This document shows positions 1 through 9,098 of a DNA stretch of 64,000 nucleotides, in pieces. This DNA comes from a bacterium (lineage in GTDB: Bacteria > Electryoneota > Electryoneia > Electryoneales > Electryoneaceae). Made by a program: the position numbers and the translations under genes. Positions within the stretch are counted from its first letter, which is position 1, and every line of letters begins with the position of its first letter. The stretch is from contig JAHLLH010000013.1 of assembly GCA_020444265.1 (NCBI GenBank), positions 41,127 through 105,126 on the forward strand, given 5' to 3'. The notes under the pieces were generated by a model that saw nothing but the letters and a program-made list of their open reading frames with translations, did not search any database and was not told where the DNA came from.

Positions 1-180
1 CGTGCACGAAAAGTGTCACCGGGCGGGGGTGCAGGAATGCGAAGCCAGTGCATTGGAACTCCATCTGATTGGGGGATGCTGCTTCTTTAAGATTGGCTCT
101 TTTCTGTTCAAGATCAAGGGGTTAAACACACCTTTTGTAGATATCAGCCGTTGTAAATCGCGGGCGGAAGGTGACTACCC

Positions 181-1116
181 TTGACTGGTTTTACGTTGTA
201 CGTTTGTGAATCAGCTCATCAACCCGGCAGATCGATGACCCCATCCGCCTGGCAACACCATACTGTCCTCGCCGTGAGCGGAATCCCCGGCTCGGGACGG
301 GCCGACCTGATGCATCAGCTGGCGACCGCGCTGGCAAAACAGTCGATCAACGTGGCGCTCGTGATTCAGGAGCAGAACAATTCGGAGCCGGACAGGAAGC
401 GGGAGTATTCCCTCGCCCTCACATCGAAAAACAAATTGGAACTGCACCTCGATCTGCACGACGGCCTGGAGGATACTCTCCGTCTGCTGGCACCCCTCCA
501 CGACCTCGTGCTTGTCGAGGGGGATGCAACCACATCCCTCCCAAAACTATGGTTGGACCACCCTGATGAGGCGGGAACAAAACAGGATGCCGACCTGGTA
601 CTCGAACAGTTTGCACCCGGTGCAAGCCGTCTCCCAGCCACCCTTTCCTTTGTACAGAACTGGTTGATGTCTGCCTGGATCAACCGTCCGGTGATGGTCG
701 CGATTCACCGTGCAACAGCCCATTCGGAGGAGAACGACTCCTCCCTCCTGCACCATGTCGCTCTGGTCACCAACCTCTCGAATCGGGATGACACTCTGCT
801 GCTCGATTTTCCGACTGGGGATGATCTACCCGGGGGCGAAGCGTTGTTGCGAACCCTTCGTTCACGACCCGGCTCCGCATGGCTGCTGGCTGGAACGGAG
901 GATGAACTGCCCGATGAAGAGCGGATGAAAACGCTGTTTGAAGCTCGTAGACCGGGGCGTTGGATCATCGGATTCGTGGCAGACGACAAGACTTTGCTCC
1001 CCCTGCTGCTCGAACCACAGGCAATCCCCATCCTTGAGCATTTTAATGGCGAATTAGATAAGTTGCTTCAGCACCCTTGCTTTTATCCAATCGTTCAAGC
1101 CGAAACCGCTGAATAG
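181..1116 (+). CDS. Degenerate MobB-MobA-like fusion protein
   Basis: The N-terminal half resembles MobB, the P-loop adapter of molybdenum cofactor guanylylation: a hydrophobic strand, then GIPGSGRAD at about residue 35, and LVLVEGD near residue 110. The second half resembles a MobA nucleotidyltransferase, with a WINRPV stretch at the domain junction, GGEALLRTLRSRPGSAWLL, and a PLLLEPQAIPIL...LDKLL end. Key catalytic motifs are missing: the P-loop Lys-Thr is Arg-Ala, and the GGxSxRMGxDK loop expected after the junction is replaced by AIHRATAHSE. The protein is therefore probably not an active guanylyltransferase. A TTG start is chosen because GGAAGGTG lies 7 bases upstream; the ATG at 235 has no good ribosome binding site. 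No other cofactor genes are in the window. The family call is inferred from motif spacing only. Confidence 0.5.
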   Translation: MTGFTLYVCESAHQPGRSMTPSAWQHHTVLAVSGIPGSGRADLMHQLATALAKQSINVALVIQEQNNSEPDRKREYSLALTSKNKLELHLDLHDGLEDTLRLLAPLHDLVLVEGDATTSLPKLWLDHPDEAGTKQDADLVLEQFAPGASRLPATLSFVQNWLMSAWINRPVMVAIHRATAHSEENDSSLLHHVALVTNLSNRDDTLLLDFPTGDDLPGGEALLRTLRSRPGSAWLLAGTEDELPDEERMKTLFEARRPGRWIIGFVADDKTLLPLLLEPQAIPILEHFNGELDKLLQHPCFYPIVQAETAE

Positions 1117-1220
1117 GTGGGACGAAGGACACAAGTTGTACAGCCAGTATCGAACTATTTGTCGAATTGCAGTTTCACACGTATCTTTCATTTTCCCCGC
1201 CACACTGAAGGGTGTACCTC

Positions 1221-3986
1221 ATGCCGTTGGGTTGGAATCGCATACATTTACTACTCGCATCTGTTGCCATCCTTTTCGTGTCAACGATTCACACCAAAGA
1301 CCTCAGGGCTGAGCCAGCGTTCACGCCTTCCTTGAAGGACGCTCCCCGCGGCCCTGTCGCATCCCCTTTTCCTTACCGATCGTTTGCCGACATCCAGGCA
1401 GAAAACCGTGTCCATGATGTCGGCAATATCCGTGTCAACGTTGCTAACTGGGGTTATATCGGCAACAAACAGCCGAACCTGGACGGCAACATGCTGGACC
1501 CATGCACGGGCGACTGGGCACCGCAATTTGAATACCCGAGTGGCAGCGGGGTGCAGTATCTCTGGCAGTCCGGTGTCTGGATCGGGGCGGTCATCCGTGA
1601 AGAAGCTTTCGAATACCCTCGGGTAAGCGAGGGGGTTTCTCCGACCACCTTTGAGACAGAAATGTATCCCGGCCCTCCTCCGGGCAACGGGATTGTGGAG
1701 CGATCCACCCGTGCAAACGCGTTCAACTGCCTCGGTGATTTTGTCAGCGACCCGCTGGCAGTCTCCGAACAGGATTTTTATGCCGTTTACAGCGATACCC
1801 ATCGAGTCCGTCCGGGCGGTTCGACCATCGACAACCCAACCGACGGTCAGCACATTCCTCTTGGTATCAAGGTGACCCAACGTTCCTATGCCTGGTCCTA
1901 CAACTACGCCAGTGATTTTATCCTGATTGATTACGAGATTGAGAATATCGCGGACAAGTACCTTAAAAATGTCTACGTGGGCCTGTATGTGGATGGGGAT
2001 GTCGGTTCGATCAACGAGGCGACACGTTACAACGATGACCTATGCGGGTTCATCCGGAACTTCACCTACCGACCGGAGGGGTCTCAGGATTCGGTCAACC
2101 TCACGATCAACTCCGCATGGATCGCAGACAATGATGGTCGAGCGGTGGGTGTTTCTTCCGGAAGCAATTTCGACAGCCCAGATGTCGTCGGCGCCCGGGT
2201 CGTCCGCGCCCCAAACCCGAAACTGCGTACATCCTTCAACTGGTGGGTGACCGGATCAAGCAATGAACTCGATTATGGACCAGCCTGGGTGGATGATCAT
2301 TCACGCGGGGACTGGACACGCGACCAGGGCACGCCCTACGGCGATGAACGTCGCTATTTTCTTCTCTCCAACCGTGAATTCGATTTTGACCAGGTCTACG
2401 TCGATGAACCGGCTTACATCAGGAACAACCCACAAAGATTCGTCGATCGGTTTACTGGGGAAGTGCAGGAGGAACACGAGTGGCGTCCAACCACTCTCCC
2501 AAATCCCATTTCCGTAGCATCGGGTTTTGATACTCGCTACTTGCTCTCCTGGGGACCGTTGGGAGTCTTCGATTACATCGACGAAGCTGGGGAACGTGTA
2601 TATCGTCTGAACCCTGGGGAACGATTCTCAATGACCGTCGCCTTTGTCGGTGGTCGCAATTTCCACGACCGGAACAACTTTCAATCTTCGAATACCCTGA
2701 TCGACCCGACCAAGTACAATTACCTCGATTTTCAGGTCAATGCCGACTGGGCCGCCAAGGTGTACGACAACCCGATGATTGACACAAATGGGGACACATG
2801 GTTCGGGGAAGATGCAGGGCTGGATGGTCTTTTCGGATTGATCCCGGGCGACTCGATCAGCTTCACCAGCTATGATGGAACACTCGTGGAAGCGATCTAT
2901 CCCGGTGCAGATGAGGGAGAGGGTGATGGCATCCTCCAGCAGGAAGAAGATGAAGCACCCCGTCCTCAGAAATACGACTACACCGTCCTGAACAATCTGC
3001 TCGATGCCGGTGATGGCGAACCGGACTTCCAGGGGCCTCCCCCACCTCCTTCACCCCAGATCAGATTCCGGACAGAGGGCAATGTCCTCTACCTGCAATG
3101 GAGTCCCTTTCCGAGTGAGGATTCGACGTACACGGACCCATTCTCGCACCTCAACGACTTTGAAGGTTACCGGATCTACGTCTCCAACTCGGGGCTCGAA
3201 ACGGAATACAGTTTCCTCGCTGAATTCGACAAGGTCAATTTCGCTTATTTCAGCGACGATGACAGCCTGATGACCGTACCGGTCGGTCCAGAAGTGATCC
3301 CGGGTTTATCCCCCTTTGTGATCCATGAAACACCGGATGGAGAAGAAATCCAGGGCTTTCTGGCACCAGTCGGGAACAACATCGGAATGGATGATATTAC
3401 GGTGAGTGACTCGCTCTATGAATATCGGGTCGGGGCCGTGAACGCACTTATCCCACGCTACTATGCGATTACCGCCTATGACTATGGTGATCCTCGTTCC
3501 GGTATTGAGCCGCTGGAAAGTGCCAAGGCAATCAGCTCCACCTTCATTGCTCCATCTGGCAATCCTGACCGTAAGCCGGGAGTCGTCCCAAATCCATATC
3601 GTGGCGACCAGAATTACACGCAGCACTTCCTCCCATTGACCTTCAATAACATTGACACCTCCTTCGTCTCCTGGGAGAATCGGGATGATGGCACCCCCGA
3701 GTTTTACGGACAGACAGATCGTCGAATCTACTTCTACAATCTGCCAGCGAAATGCATGATCCGTATCTTTACTGTATCTGGGGATTTGGTCCAGATGATC
3801 CAACACGATTCCGGTGTCAGGACGAGTCGTCTAAGCCAGTGGAATGCGGCCCATGCAGAACCCTGGAACCTGAACAACAGGAACAGTCAACAAGTCTCGT
3901 CTGGATTATATCTCTTTAGTGTGGAGGATCTCACCCCGGGGAATCGAGGTGACATCAATGTCGGCAAGTTTGTGATTATTCGCTAA
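1221..3986 (+). CDS. Large secreted protein with C-terminal sorting-type domain
   Basis: A protein of about 921 residues with an N-terminal hydrophobic signal (WNRIHLLLASVAILFVSTI) and a long extracellular body rich in aromatic, Asp and Gly residues. No enzymatic motif is recognised. A fibronectin-like segment (IRFRTEGNVLYLQWSPFPSED) lies near residue 610. The C-terminus has the pattern common in FCB secreted proteins: VVPNPYRG, then IRIFTVSGDLVQ, then SSGLYLFSVED and a final GKFVIIR, which suggests export and surface anchoring by a type IX-like route. The ATG at 1221 is preferred over the GTG at 1212 because GAAGGGTG lies six bases upstream of it. It converges with the propeller gene, with only 15 bases between the stops. 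Substrate and role are unknown. Confidence 0.75.
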   Translation: MPLGWNRIHLLLASVAILFVSTIHTKDLRAEPAFTPSLKDAPRGPVASPFPYRSFADIQAENRVHDVGNIRVNVANWGYIGNKQPNLDGNMLDPCTGDWAPQFEYPSGSGVQYLWQSGVWIGAVIREEAFEYPRVSEGVSPTTFETEMYPGPPPGNGIVERSTRANAFNCLGDFVSDPLAVSEQDFYAVYSDTHRVRPGGSTIDNPTDGQHIPLGIKVTQRSYAWSYNYASDFILIDYEIENIADKYLKNVYVGLYVDGDVGSINEATRYNDDLCGFIRNFTYRPEGSQDSVNLTINSAWIADNDGRAVGVSSGSNFDSPDVVGARVVRAPNPKLRTSFNWWVTGSSNELDYGPAWVDDHSRGDWTRDQGTPYGDERRYFLLSNREFDFDQVYVDEPAYIRNNPQRFVDRFTGEVQEEHEWRPTTLPNPISVASGFDTRYLLSWGPLGVFDYIDEAGERVYRLNPGERFSMTVAFVGGRNFHDRNNFQSSNTLIDPTKYNYLDFQVNADWAAKVYDNPMIDTNGDTWFGEDAGLDGLFGLIPGDSISFTSYDGTLVEAIYPGADEGEGDGILQQEEDEAPRPQKYDYTVLNNLLDAGDGEPDFQGPPPPPSPQIRFRTEGNVLYLQWSPFPSEDSTYTDPFSHLNDFEGYRIYVSNSGLETEYSFLAEFDKVNFAYFSDDDSLMTVPVGPEVIPGLSPFVIHETPDGEEIQGFLAPVGNNIGMDDITVSDSLYEYRVGAVNALIPRYYAITAYDYGDPRSGIEPLESAKAISSTFIAPSGNPDRKPGVVPNPYRGDQNYTQHFLPLTFNNIDTSFVSWENRDDGTPEFYGQTDRRIYFYNLPAKCMIRIFTVSGDLVQMIQHDSGVRTSRLSQWNAAHAEPWNLNNRNSQQVSSGLYLFSVEDLTPGNRGDINVGKFVIIR

Positions 3987-4001
3987 ACAGCTGGCTTACC
4001 A

Positions 4002-6977
4002 TTATGTCTTTTCATCGGTTCCTTCGCTGGTTTCCTGCTGGTCTAATCCTGCATCGAGTTGCTGCTCTTCGCTGCTCAATTCCAGGATTTTCATCCCTGC
4101 CGCATAATCCGCTTCACGTACCTCGGTGATATTGAGCAGACGACGCACGAGACTCTTCATCCTTTGGATGGTCTTCGGAATCCGATTGAGCTGATCCGCG
4201 ATTTCCTTCGGAGCGGAGTCACGCATCTGACGTTCGTACAAATCGTAGACGCCACTTATAATCGCCAGAGGATTGTTGAATTCATGCGCCACCGATGCGG
4301 CCATCTGCTGTGCAGTGCGCAATCGTTCCGACTCGAGCTGCATCTCCCGGCTCGCGTGAAGCTGCTTGAGGGCGGTTTCCAGCTCACGAGTTCGCTCCTG
4401 GACTTTCCTCTCCAGTTGACGGTTCGCCCGCCGCATGGTTAAGACCTGTAACAGGTTGAAACCAAGGAAGAGTCCGAGAACAAAGAGGGCGACCAGCACA
4501 CCGAACCACCAGGTACGGTACCAAGGCGGTGTAATCACCAGCGCCACTTCTGCTCCAGTCTGGTTCCAGACACCATCATTGTTGGAGCCACGAACCCGGA
4601 AGGTGTAGCGGCCAGGATTCAAGTTGGTGTAACTGACAAAACGACGATTCCCGCTGAACACCCAATCATCATTAAACCCATCGAGCATGTAAGCATACTC
4701 ATTCTTTTCAGGATTCGTATAGTTGAGCGCGGCAAATTCGAAGGCGAGCAGGTTCTTCGAGTAGGGAAGGGTGATCGTCTGATCCCCTTGTCGGGCTGAA
4801 TTGTAAGGGATCTTTCGATCAAATGTGTTGATCGCGGTAATCTCAACCGGCGGGATGTAGGTATTCTCTTCGATGTGGTGCGGGTAAAAACTGTTCAAGC
4901 CGTATAGCCCGCCGAAAAAGAGTTCCCCATCTTTTGCGCGGTAGTAAGCGGACTGGTTAAACTCATTACTCTGCAGTCCATCATTCGCATTGTAGTTCCG
5001 GAAAGTGAGATTTTCAGGATTAAACCTGCAGAGCCCATTGTTCGTACTGAGCCAGAGGTTGCCCGCATCATCCGGCAGAATTCCATAGATGACATCATTA
5101 GGAAGACCATCCTGCATGTAGAATGAAGTGAAACTTTGGTCCTCAGGATTGTAACGATTCAGACCACCAGGTGTGCCAACCCAAATTCTCCCTTCCAGGT
5201 CTTCTTGTACGCTCAGCACCACATTGTGGCTCAAAGAAGCCGGATCATCCTCAGCGTGAACATAGGTTTCCACCTCCCCTTCACCACCGTCGGTATTGTG
5301 ACGCGACAATCCACCACCGCGCGTCCCGATCCAGATATTATTCTGGCTGTCATGGTAAATGACGGTGATAATGTTACGGTTCATCGTGGTGGGATCACCG
5401 GTATTTCGACGGATATGGGTAAGCGTCCCCTTCTCCGTATTGATGATATCCAACCCGCTGCCGCCGGTACCGATGTAGAGACGGCCATCTTCATCTTCAA
5501 AAATGACACGGACCCAATCATCCGACAGACGATCCTCTTCGTACCGAGTGAAGGTGCCGGCTCGTTCGTTCATCAGGCAGAGACCACCGCCACGAGTGCC
5601 GACCCAGAGTCGTCCTTTTCCATCACGATGGATTGCTCGAATACGGTCGCTGCTGATGGAACGTGGATTATCAGGTTTGTGACGGTAGTGGGTGACAATT
5701 CCGCGTGCACGATCCACACGGTTCAAACCACCCATTTCGGTTCCGACCCAGAGGATGCCATCATCATCAATGTAGACGGCACGCACGTCACTCTGGCTTA
5801 ATGAGTTTGGGTTGCTGGGAATCGAACGAAGCAGATTGAACCTGTTGCGTGCTCGGTCAAAACGAGATACTCCGCCGCCATTTGTCCCGATCCAAACACC
5901 ACCTGAACGATCTTCGTAAAGACTCCAGATCAGGTCGTAGGCAATGCTGGAGGGATCAACTGGATTATGGCGAAAATGGTCGAAAGTACCTTGTTCGGGA
6001 TTGTAACGGTCCAGACCATTTCCTTCCAATCCAACCCAGAGAGTTCCTTCGTGATCGAAGAGTAGCGCCGCAACTGCTCCTTCGCTTATTCCGTCACTAC
6101 GTCCGGAGTGATAGCAGTAGGTATGCTTGACACGGAGGGATGCATCCAGACAGTTCAGGCCTTCTTGCGTACCTATCCAGAGTTCGCCTTCTTTTCCTTC
6201 TGTAAGGCTGAGGATGTGGTCGGAATTCAATCCCAGCGTTTGCTTCCCCTGGGTGCTTGTATGATGAAAAGCTCCCAGTGCAGGATCCCAGCGATCAAGA
6301 CCACCGCCGAAGGTGCCGACCCAGATCCAGCCATTACTATCCTGAAGCAAAGAGGTGATAAAATCGCTGGCGACGCTCCCCGGATCCTCAGGATCATGGC
6401 GCAAATGCTCGATAGATCCAGTCAGTGGATCAAGACGATCGAGCCCACCACCGAAGGTGCCAATCCAGATTCGACCCTCGTTGTCTTCGAGCAGGGCACG
6501 TACTTCGTTATGACTGATAGTAGAAGGGTTGCCCTCTTCATGGACATAGCGATAGAAGCGGTCTTCTTCGGGACGGTAGCAGCTCACTCCACCCTGGTAG
6601 GTCCCCGCCCAGATCCAACCGCGACCGTCCTCGAGTAGCGTATAAACCCAGTTGCCACTCAACGTGGTCGAATCGCCAGCGACAGGTTTGTGCGTAGTAA
6701 ACGAGTAGCCATCATAAACATTGATACCATCCTGAGTTCCGAACCACATGAAACCACGCTGGTCCTGGAGGATGGCATTCACAGAATTCTGGCTGAGACC
6801 ATCATTGCTGGTCAGCCTGTCAAAACGGAGATAGGAAAAACGGGAGGATATGCCATGGCCGTATCCGGGCATGATGGCAAACAGAGCGAGGCAGAGGACA
6901 ATCAGTACTGCCCGGCGCAACCCTCGGTCATGTTTACCCACTGGCAAAATCCTCTGCAACGCTGCATCTGTTTCCAT
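4002..6977 (-). CDS. Two-component propeller sensor ending in HisKA, no ATPase domain
   Basis: A protein of 991 residues that begins with a hydrophobic signal/anchor (VLIVLCLALFAIMPG). It carries about fourteen propeller repeats of the type 'D..G.lWiGT.gGGl.r.d' (residues 45-690), enough for two seven-bladed beta-propellers. A Y_Y_Y domain follows (around 720-800: YAYMLDGFNDDWV...YTFRVRGSNNDG), then one transmembrane helix (WWFGVLVALFVLGLFLGFNLL), a coiled coil and a HisKA dimerisation domain with HEFNNP at about residue 898. Periplasmic sensing of a ligand is expected. The protein stops about 40 residues after HisKA, so the HATPase_c catalytic domain is absent. The tail READYAAGMKILEL is nearly the same as that of the 216-residue protein at 15279. 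It may pair with a separate kinase or act as a scaffold. Confidence 0.85.
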   Translation of the reverse strand: METDAALQRILPVGKHDRGLRRAVLIVLCLALFAIMPGYGHGISSRFSYLRFDRLTSNDGLSQNSVNAILQDQRGFMWFGTQDGINVYDGYSFTTHKPVAGDSTTLSGNWVYTLLEDGRGWIWAGTYQGGVSCYRPEEDRFYRYVHEEGNPSTISHNEVRALLEDNEGRIWIGTFGGGLDRLDPLTGSIEHLRHDPEDPGSVASDFITSLLQDSNGWIWVGTFGGGLDRWDPALGAFHHTSTQGKQTLGLNSDHILSLTEGKEGELWIGTQEGLNCLDASLRVKHTYCYHSGRSDGISEGAVAALLFDHEGTLWVGLEGNGLDRYNPEQGTFDHFRHNPVDPSSIAYDLIWSLYEDRSGGVWIGTNGGGVSRFDRARNRFNLLRSIPSNPNSLSQSDVRAVYIDDDGILWVGTEMGGLNRVDRARGIVTHYRHKPDNPRSISSDRIRAIHRDGKGRLWVGTRGGGLCLMNERAGTFTRYEEDRLSDDWVRVIFEDEDGRLYIGTGGSGLDIINTEKGTLTHIRRNTGDPTTMNRNIITVIYHDSQNNIWIGTRGGGLSRHNTDGGEGEVETYVHAEDDPASLSHNVVLSVQEDLEGRIWVGTPGGLNRYNPEDQSFTSFYMQDGLPNDVIYGILPDDAGNLWLSTNNGLCRFNPENLTFRNYNANDGLQSNEFNQSAYYRAKDGELFFGGLYGLNSFYPHHIEENTYIPPVEITAINTFDRKIPYNSARQGDQTITLPYSKNLLAFEFAALNYTNPEKNEYAYMLDGFNDDWVFSGNRRFVSYTNLNPGRYTFRVRGSNNDGVWNQTGAEVALVITPPWYRTWWFGVLVALFVLGLFLGFNLLQVLTMRRANRQLERKVQERTRELETALKQLHASREMQLESERLRTAQQMAASVAHEFNNPLAIISGVYDLYERQMRDSAPKEIADQLNRIPKTIQRMKSLVRRLLNITEVREADYAAGMKILELSSEEQQLDAGLDQQETSEGTDEKT

Positions 6978-7124
6978 GATTCATTCAGACCTTCCAAGGT
7001 AGCGAACCAATATCCAAAATTCCAGAAAAAGCAAATGTTGCCATACGCGAAACCGGGGACTCGCCTCACCCACTTGCCTCTGCCCCCACCATGCGACCAT
7101 CTTCCCGCCTTGAAAGGGGACTTC

Positions 7125-7850
7125 ATGCCAGCCAGGGACCAACATACACTCCCTCTCCATTTTGAGGAACCATGCGACAAGGATCAGCTTGCCAGCAGGT
7201 TGACGCATCGGATCGGAAAAGATGTCCACCTCACCCTGACACGGAACCGTGTTTCGATGGTCCATTTCCGTCACGAAGCGAAGCAGGTTCGGATTCGACT
7301 ACACCGAAACATGTGCCACATGCCTGACGAGGTTTTGAACTCCTTGGCTGGCTGGATCCGTAAACCTGGAAAGAGTGGAGCCCCCGATCTGGTGCGTACC
7401 TACATCCGTTCCCTGCCTGCAGAAGAGCAACCGACACGCCGGAGACGTCCCGCCCAACTTGTACAGCAGGGAGATGTGCATGATCTCGGCTCTATCGCCC
7501 AGAGGGTCAACCAGGAACAGTTCAATGGATCGGTCACTGCTGGAGTATCCTGGGGTCGGGACACGTCCCGCACACCTGTTCGAGTGCGACGGATCGGATC
7601 CTATCACCGCGACAGCAACACGATCACTATCCATCCGGTGCTCGATGATGTCCGAGTCCCGGAAGCGATTGTAGCCTTCACTATTTTCCACGAAATGCTG
7701 CATGCCCTGCAACCAGCCACCCAGAAACGTCACCATGACAAGGCCTTCCGCCAGGCGGAGCAGGCCCACCCAGACTACGATTCCGTGCAACGCTGGATGA
7801 AGAAGCATAGCCGTCTGATGAACGGTGGCCACGGACGCAAACTCTCCTGA
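7125..7850 (+). CDS. SprT-like zinc metalloprotease
   Basis: A protein of 241 residues whose C-terminal half fits the SprT-like/M48-like metallopeptidase fold. There is a zinc-binding HEMLH (His189, Glu190, His193) in FTIFHEMLHALQP, followed by RHHDKAF with the likely third ligand and then HPDYDSVQRWMKKH. The preceding region (RIGSYHRDSNTITIHPVLDD) matches the strand before the active site in SprT-like proteins. The N-terminal 120 residues are basic and not recognised. The reading frame is open far upstream, but that part lies antisense to the propeller gene. The ATG at 7125 is chosen because AAAGGGGA lies just before it. It is divergent from the propeller gene, sharing about 150 bases of upstream region. 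The cellular substrate is unknown. Confidence 0.75.
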   Translation: MPARDQHTLPLHFEEPCDKDQLASRLTHRIGKDVHLTLTRNRVSMVHFRHEAKQVRIRLHRNMCHMPDEVLNSLAGWIRKPGKSGAPDLVRTYIRSLPAEEQPTRRRRPAQLVQQGDVHDLGSIAQRVNQEQFNGSVTAGVSWGRDTSRTPVRVRRIGSYHRDSNTITIHPVLDDVRVPEAIVAFTIFHEMLHALQPATQKRHHDKAFRQAEQAHPDYDSVQRWMKKHSRLMNGGHGRKLS

Positions 7851-7948
7851 CTCAACTGATTTCCAATGCTTTCCCCTCTATCCCCCTTGCCTTTTCTGCC
7901 AATACTCTGCTACGATGCAGACAACGGTGTAGCTGGCGGGAGGTCCAG

Positions 7949-8833
7949 GTGGGGAATCAGAAAAATCCGAGTAAACAAGCTTTGAAGAAGCGTGGCAATA
8001 CGACCACCAGGAAGACCTCCCGCAACGGAGAGGTGGCGCTGCACGCTCCCAGTGAAAAGCTGAAGAAGAAGGTCTACGAAAAAGAACTGGCCCGTCTCCA
8101 GATCGAACTCGTCAAACTGCAATACTGGATCAAGGAGAAGGGACTGCGAGTCGTCATCCTCTTCGAAGGTCGTGATGCTGCCGGTAAGGGCGGCACGATC
8201 AAACGCATTGTTGAGCCACTTAACCCTCGCGGCGCACGCATTGTCGCCCTCGACAAACCCTCGGACCGTGAAAAAACCCAATGGTATTTCCAACGGTACA
8301 TCGCTCACCTCCCCTCCGCAGGCGAGATGGTTTTTCTCGACCGCTCCTGGTACAACCGTGCGGGTGTCGAACGAGTGATGGGGTTTTGCACCGATGATGA
8401 ATACCGTGAGTTTATGCGCTCCTGTCCCGAGTTTGAACGGATGATCGTGCGCAGTGGTATCACACTGATCAAGTACTGGTTTTCGGTGAGTGACGAGGAG
8501 CAGGAACGTCGCTTTCAGGCACGGCTGGAAGATCCCACCAAGCGGTGGAAGCTGTCGCCGATGGACCTGGCAAGCCGTGAAAAGTGGGTTGAGTATTCGA
8601 AGGCGAAGGACGAGATGTTCTTCTATACGGATATCGAGGAGGCGCGCTGGTACGATGTGCCTTCGGATGACAAAAAACGGGCACGTCTGAATACCATCCG
8701 TCACCTGCTGTCGGTCATCCCTTACCAGGATCTGACCCCGGAACCGATCGAACTACCGGATCGACCGGCGGAGCGGGAAAGCTACAAACGCCCCCCACTG
8801 GACAAGTTTATCACCATTCCGAACCATTACTGA
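7949..8833 (+). CDS. ppk2: Polyphosphate kinase 2 family protein
   Basis: A protein of 294 residues, the usual size of class I PPK2, which moves phosphate between polyphosphate and nucleoside diphosphates in the cytoplasm. The Walker A GRDAAGKGG is at residues 74-82, and the lid/Walker B region FLDRSWYNRAGVERVMGF is near 128-145. The family hallmarks RFQARLEDPTKRWKLSPMD and NTIRHLLS are also present. The GTG start has a strong GGGAGG five bases upstream. The first 30 residues are a basic, probably flexible extension. It stands alone, with a short promoter region before it and a palindromic repeat after it. Whether it makes GTP/ATP or polyphosphate cannot be read from the sequence. Confidence 0.95.
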   Translation: MGNQKNPSKQALKKRGNTTTRKTSRNGEVALHAPSEKLKKKVYEKELARLQIELVKLQYWIKEKGLRVVILFEGRDAAGKGGTIKRIVEPLNPRGARIVALDKPSDREKTQWYFQRYIAHLPSAGEMVFLDRSWYNRAGVERVMGFCTDDEYREFMRSCPEFERMIVRSGITLIKYWFSVSDEEQERRFQARLEDPTKRWKLSPMDLASREKWVEYSKAKDEMFFYTDIEEARWYDVPSDDKKRARLNTIRHLLSVIPYQDLTPEPIELPDRPAERESYKRPPLDKFITIPNHY

Positions 8834-8848
8834 CAAGGTGATGGTCGA

Positions 8849-9012
8849 CGTCATTGCGAGGAATCAGGCAAAGCGAAACGTCGCCTGATGACGTGGCAAT
8901 CCGGGTTGTTTTACGGTGTCGCAGATACTGTTCCTTCTCACCCTGTTTGGGGGCTGACGCCCCAAATTCGACACAGATGGCCGCACAACGCTTTGCTTCG
9001 TTCGCAATGACG
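8849..9012. repeat. MITE-like element with inverted CGTCATTGCGA ends
   Basis: A 164-base intergenic element. Its left end CGTCATTGCGAGGAA...AAAGCG is repeated inverted at the right end (reverse complement CGTCATTGCGAACGAAGCAAAGCG). Inner inverted pieces include GGGGCTGACGCCCC. Similar 'GTCATTGCGAGG...GCAATC' palindromes are widespread as small interspersed repeats in many bacteria, for example Rickettsia palindromic elements. There is no coding capacity. Confidence 0.7.
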
Positions 9013-9040
9013 AAATAGGGTAATACCTGATTTTCGCAAA

Positions 9041-9071
9041 ACAAAAACCCGGCTTGCAAGACAAGCCGGGG
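9041..9071 (-). terminator. Rho-independent terminator
   Basis: A 9-base-pair stem, CCCGGCTTG / CAAGCCGGG with a 5-base loop, is followed on the minus strand by a TTTTTGTTTT run. It ends the transglutaminase-like gene. Confidence 0.85.
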
Positions 9072-9098
9072 CACGAAAACAGCTCACATGGTCCCACC

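Noticed and set aside
2..184. Open frame of 60 codons before the MobB-like gene
   Set aside because: No ribosome binding site, no recognisable pattern, cut by the window edge, and it overlaps the TTG start of the better-supported gene.
6690..7124. 5' extension of the SprT-like reading frame
   Set aside because: It lies antisense to the start of the propeller gene, reads without domain sense, and a good ribosome binding site sits only before the ATG at 7125.
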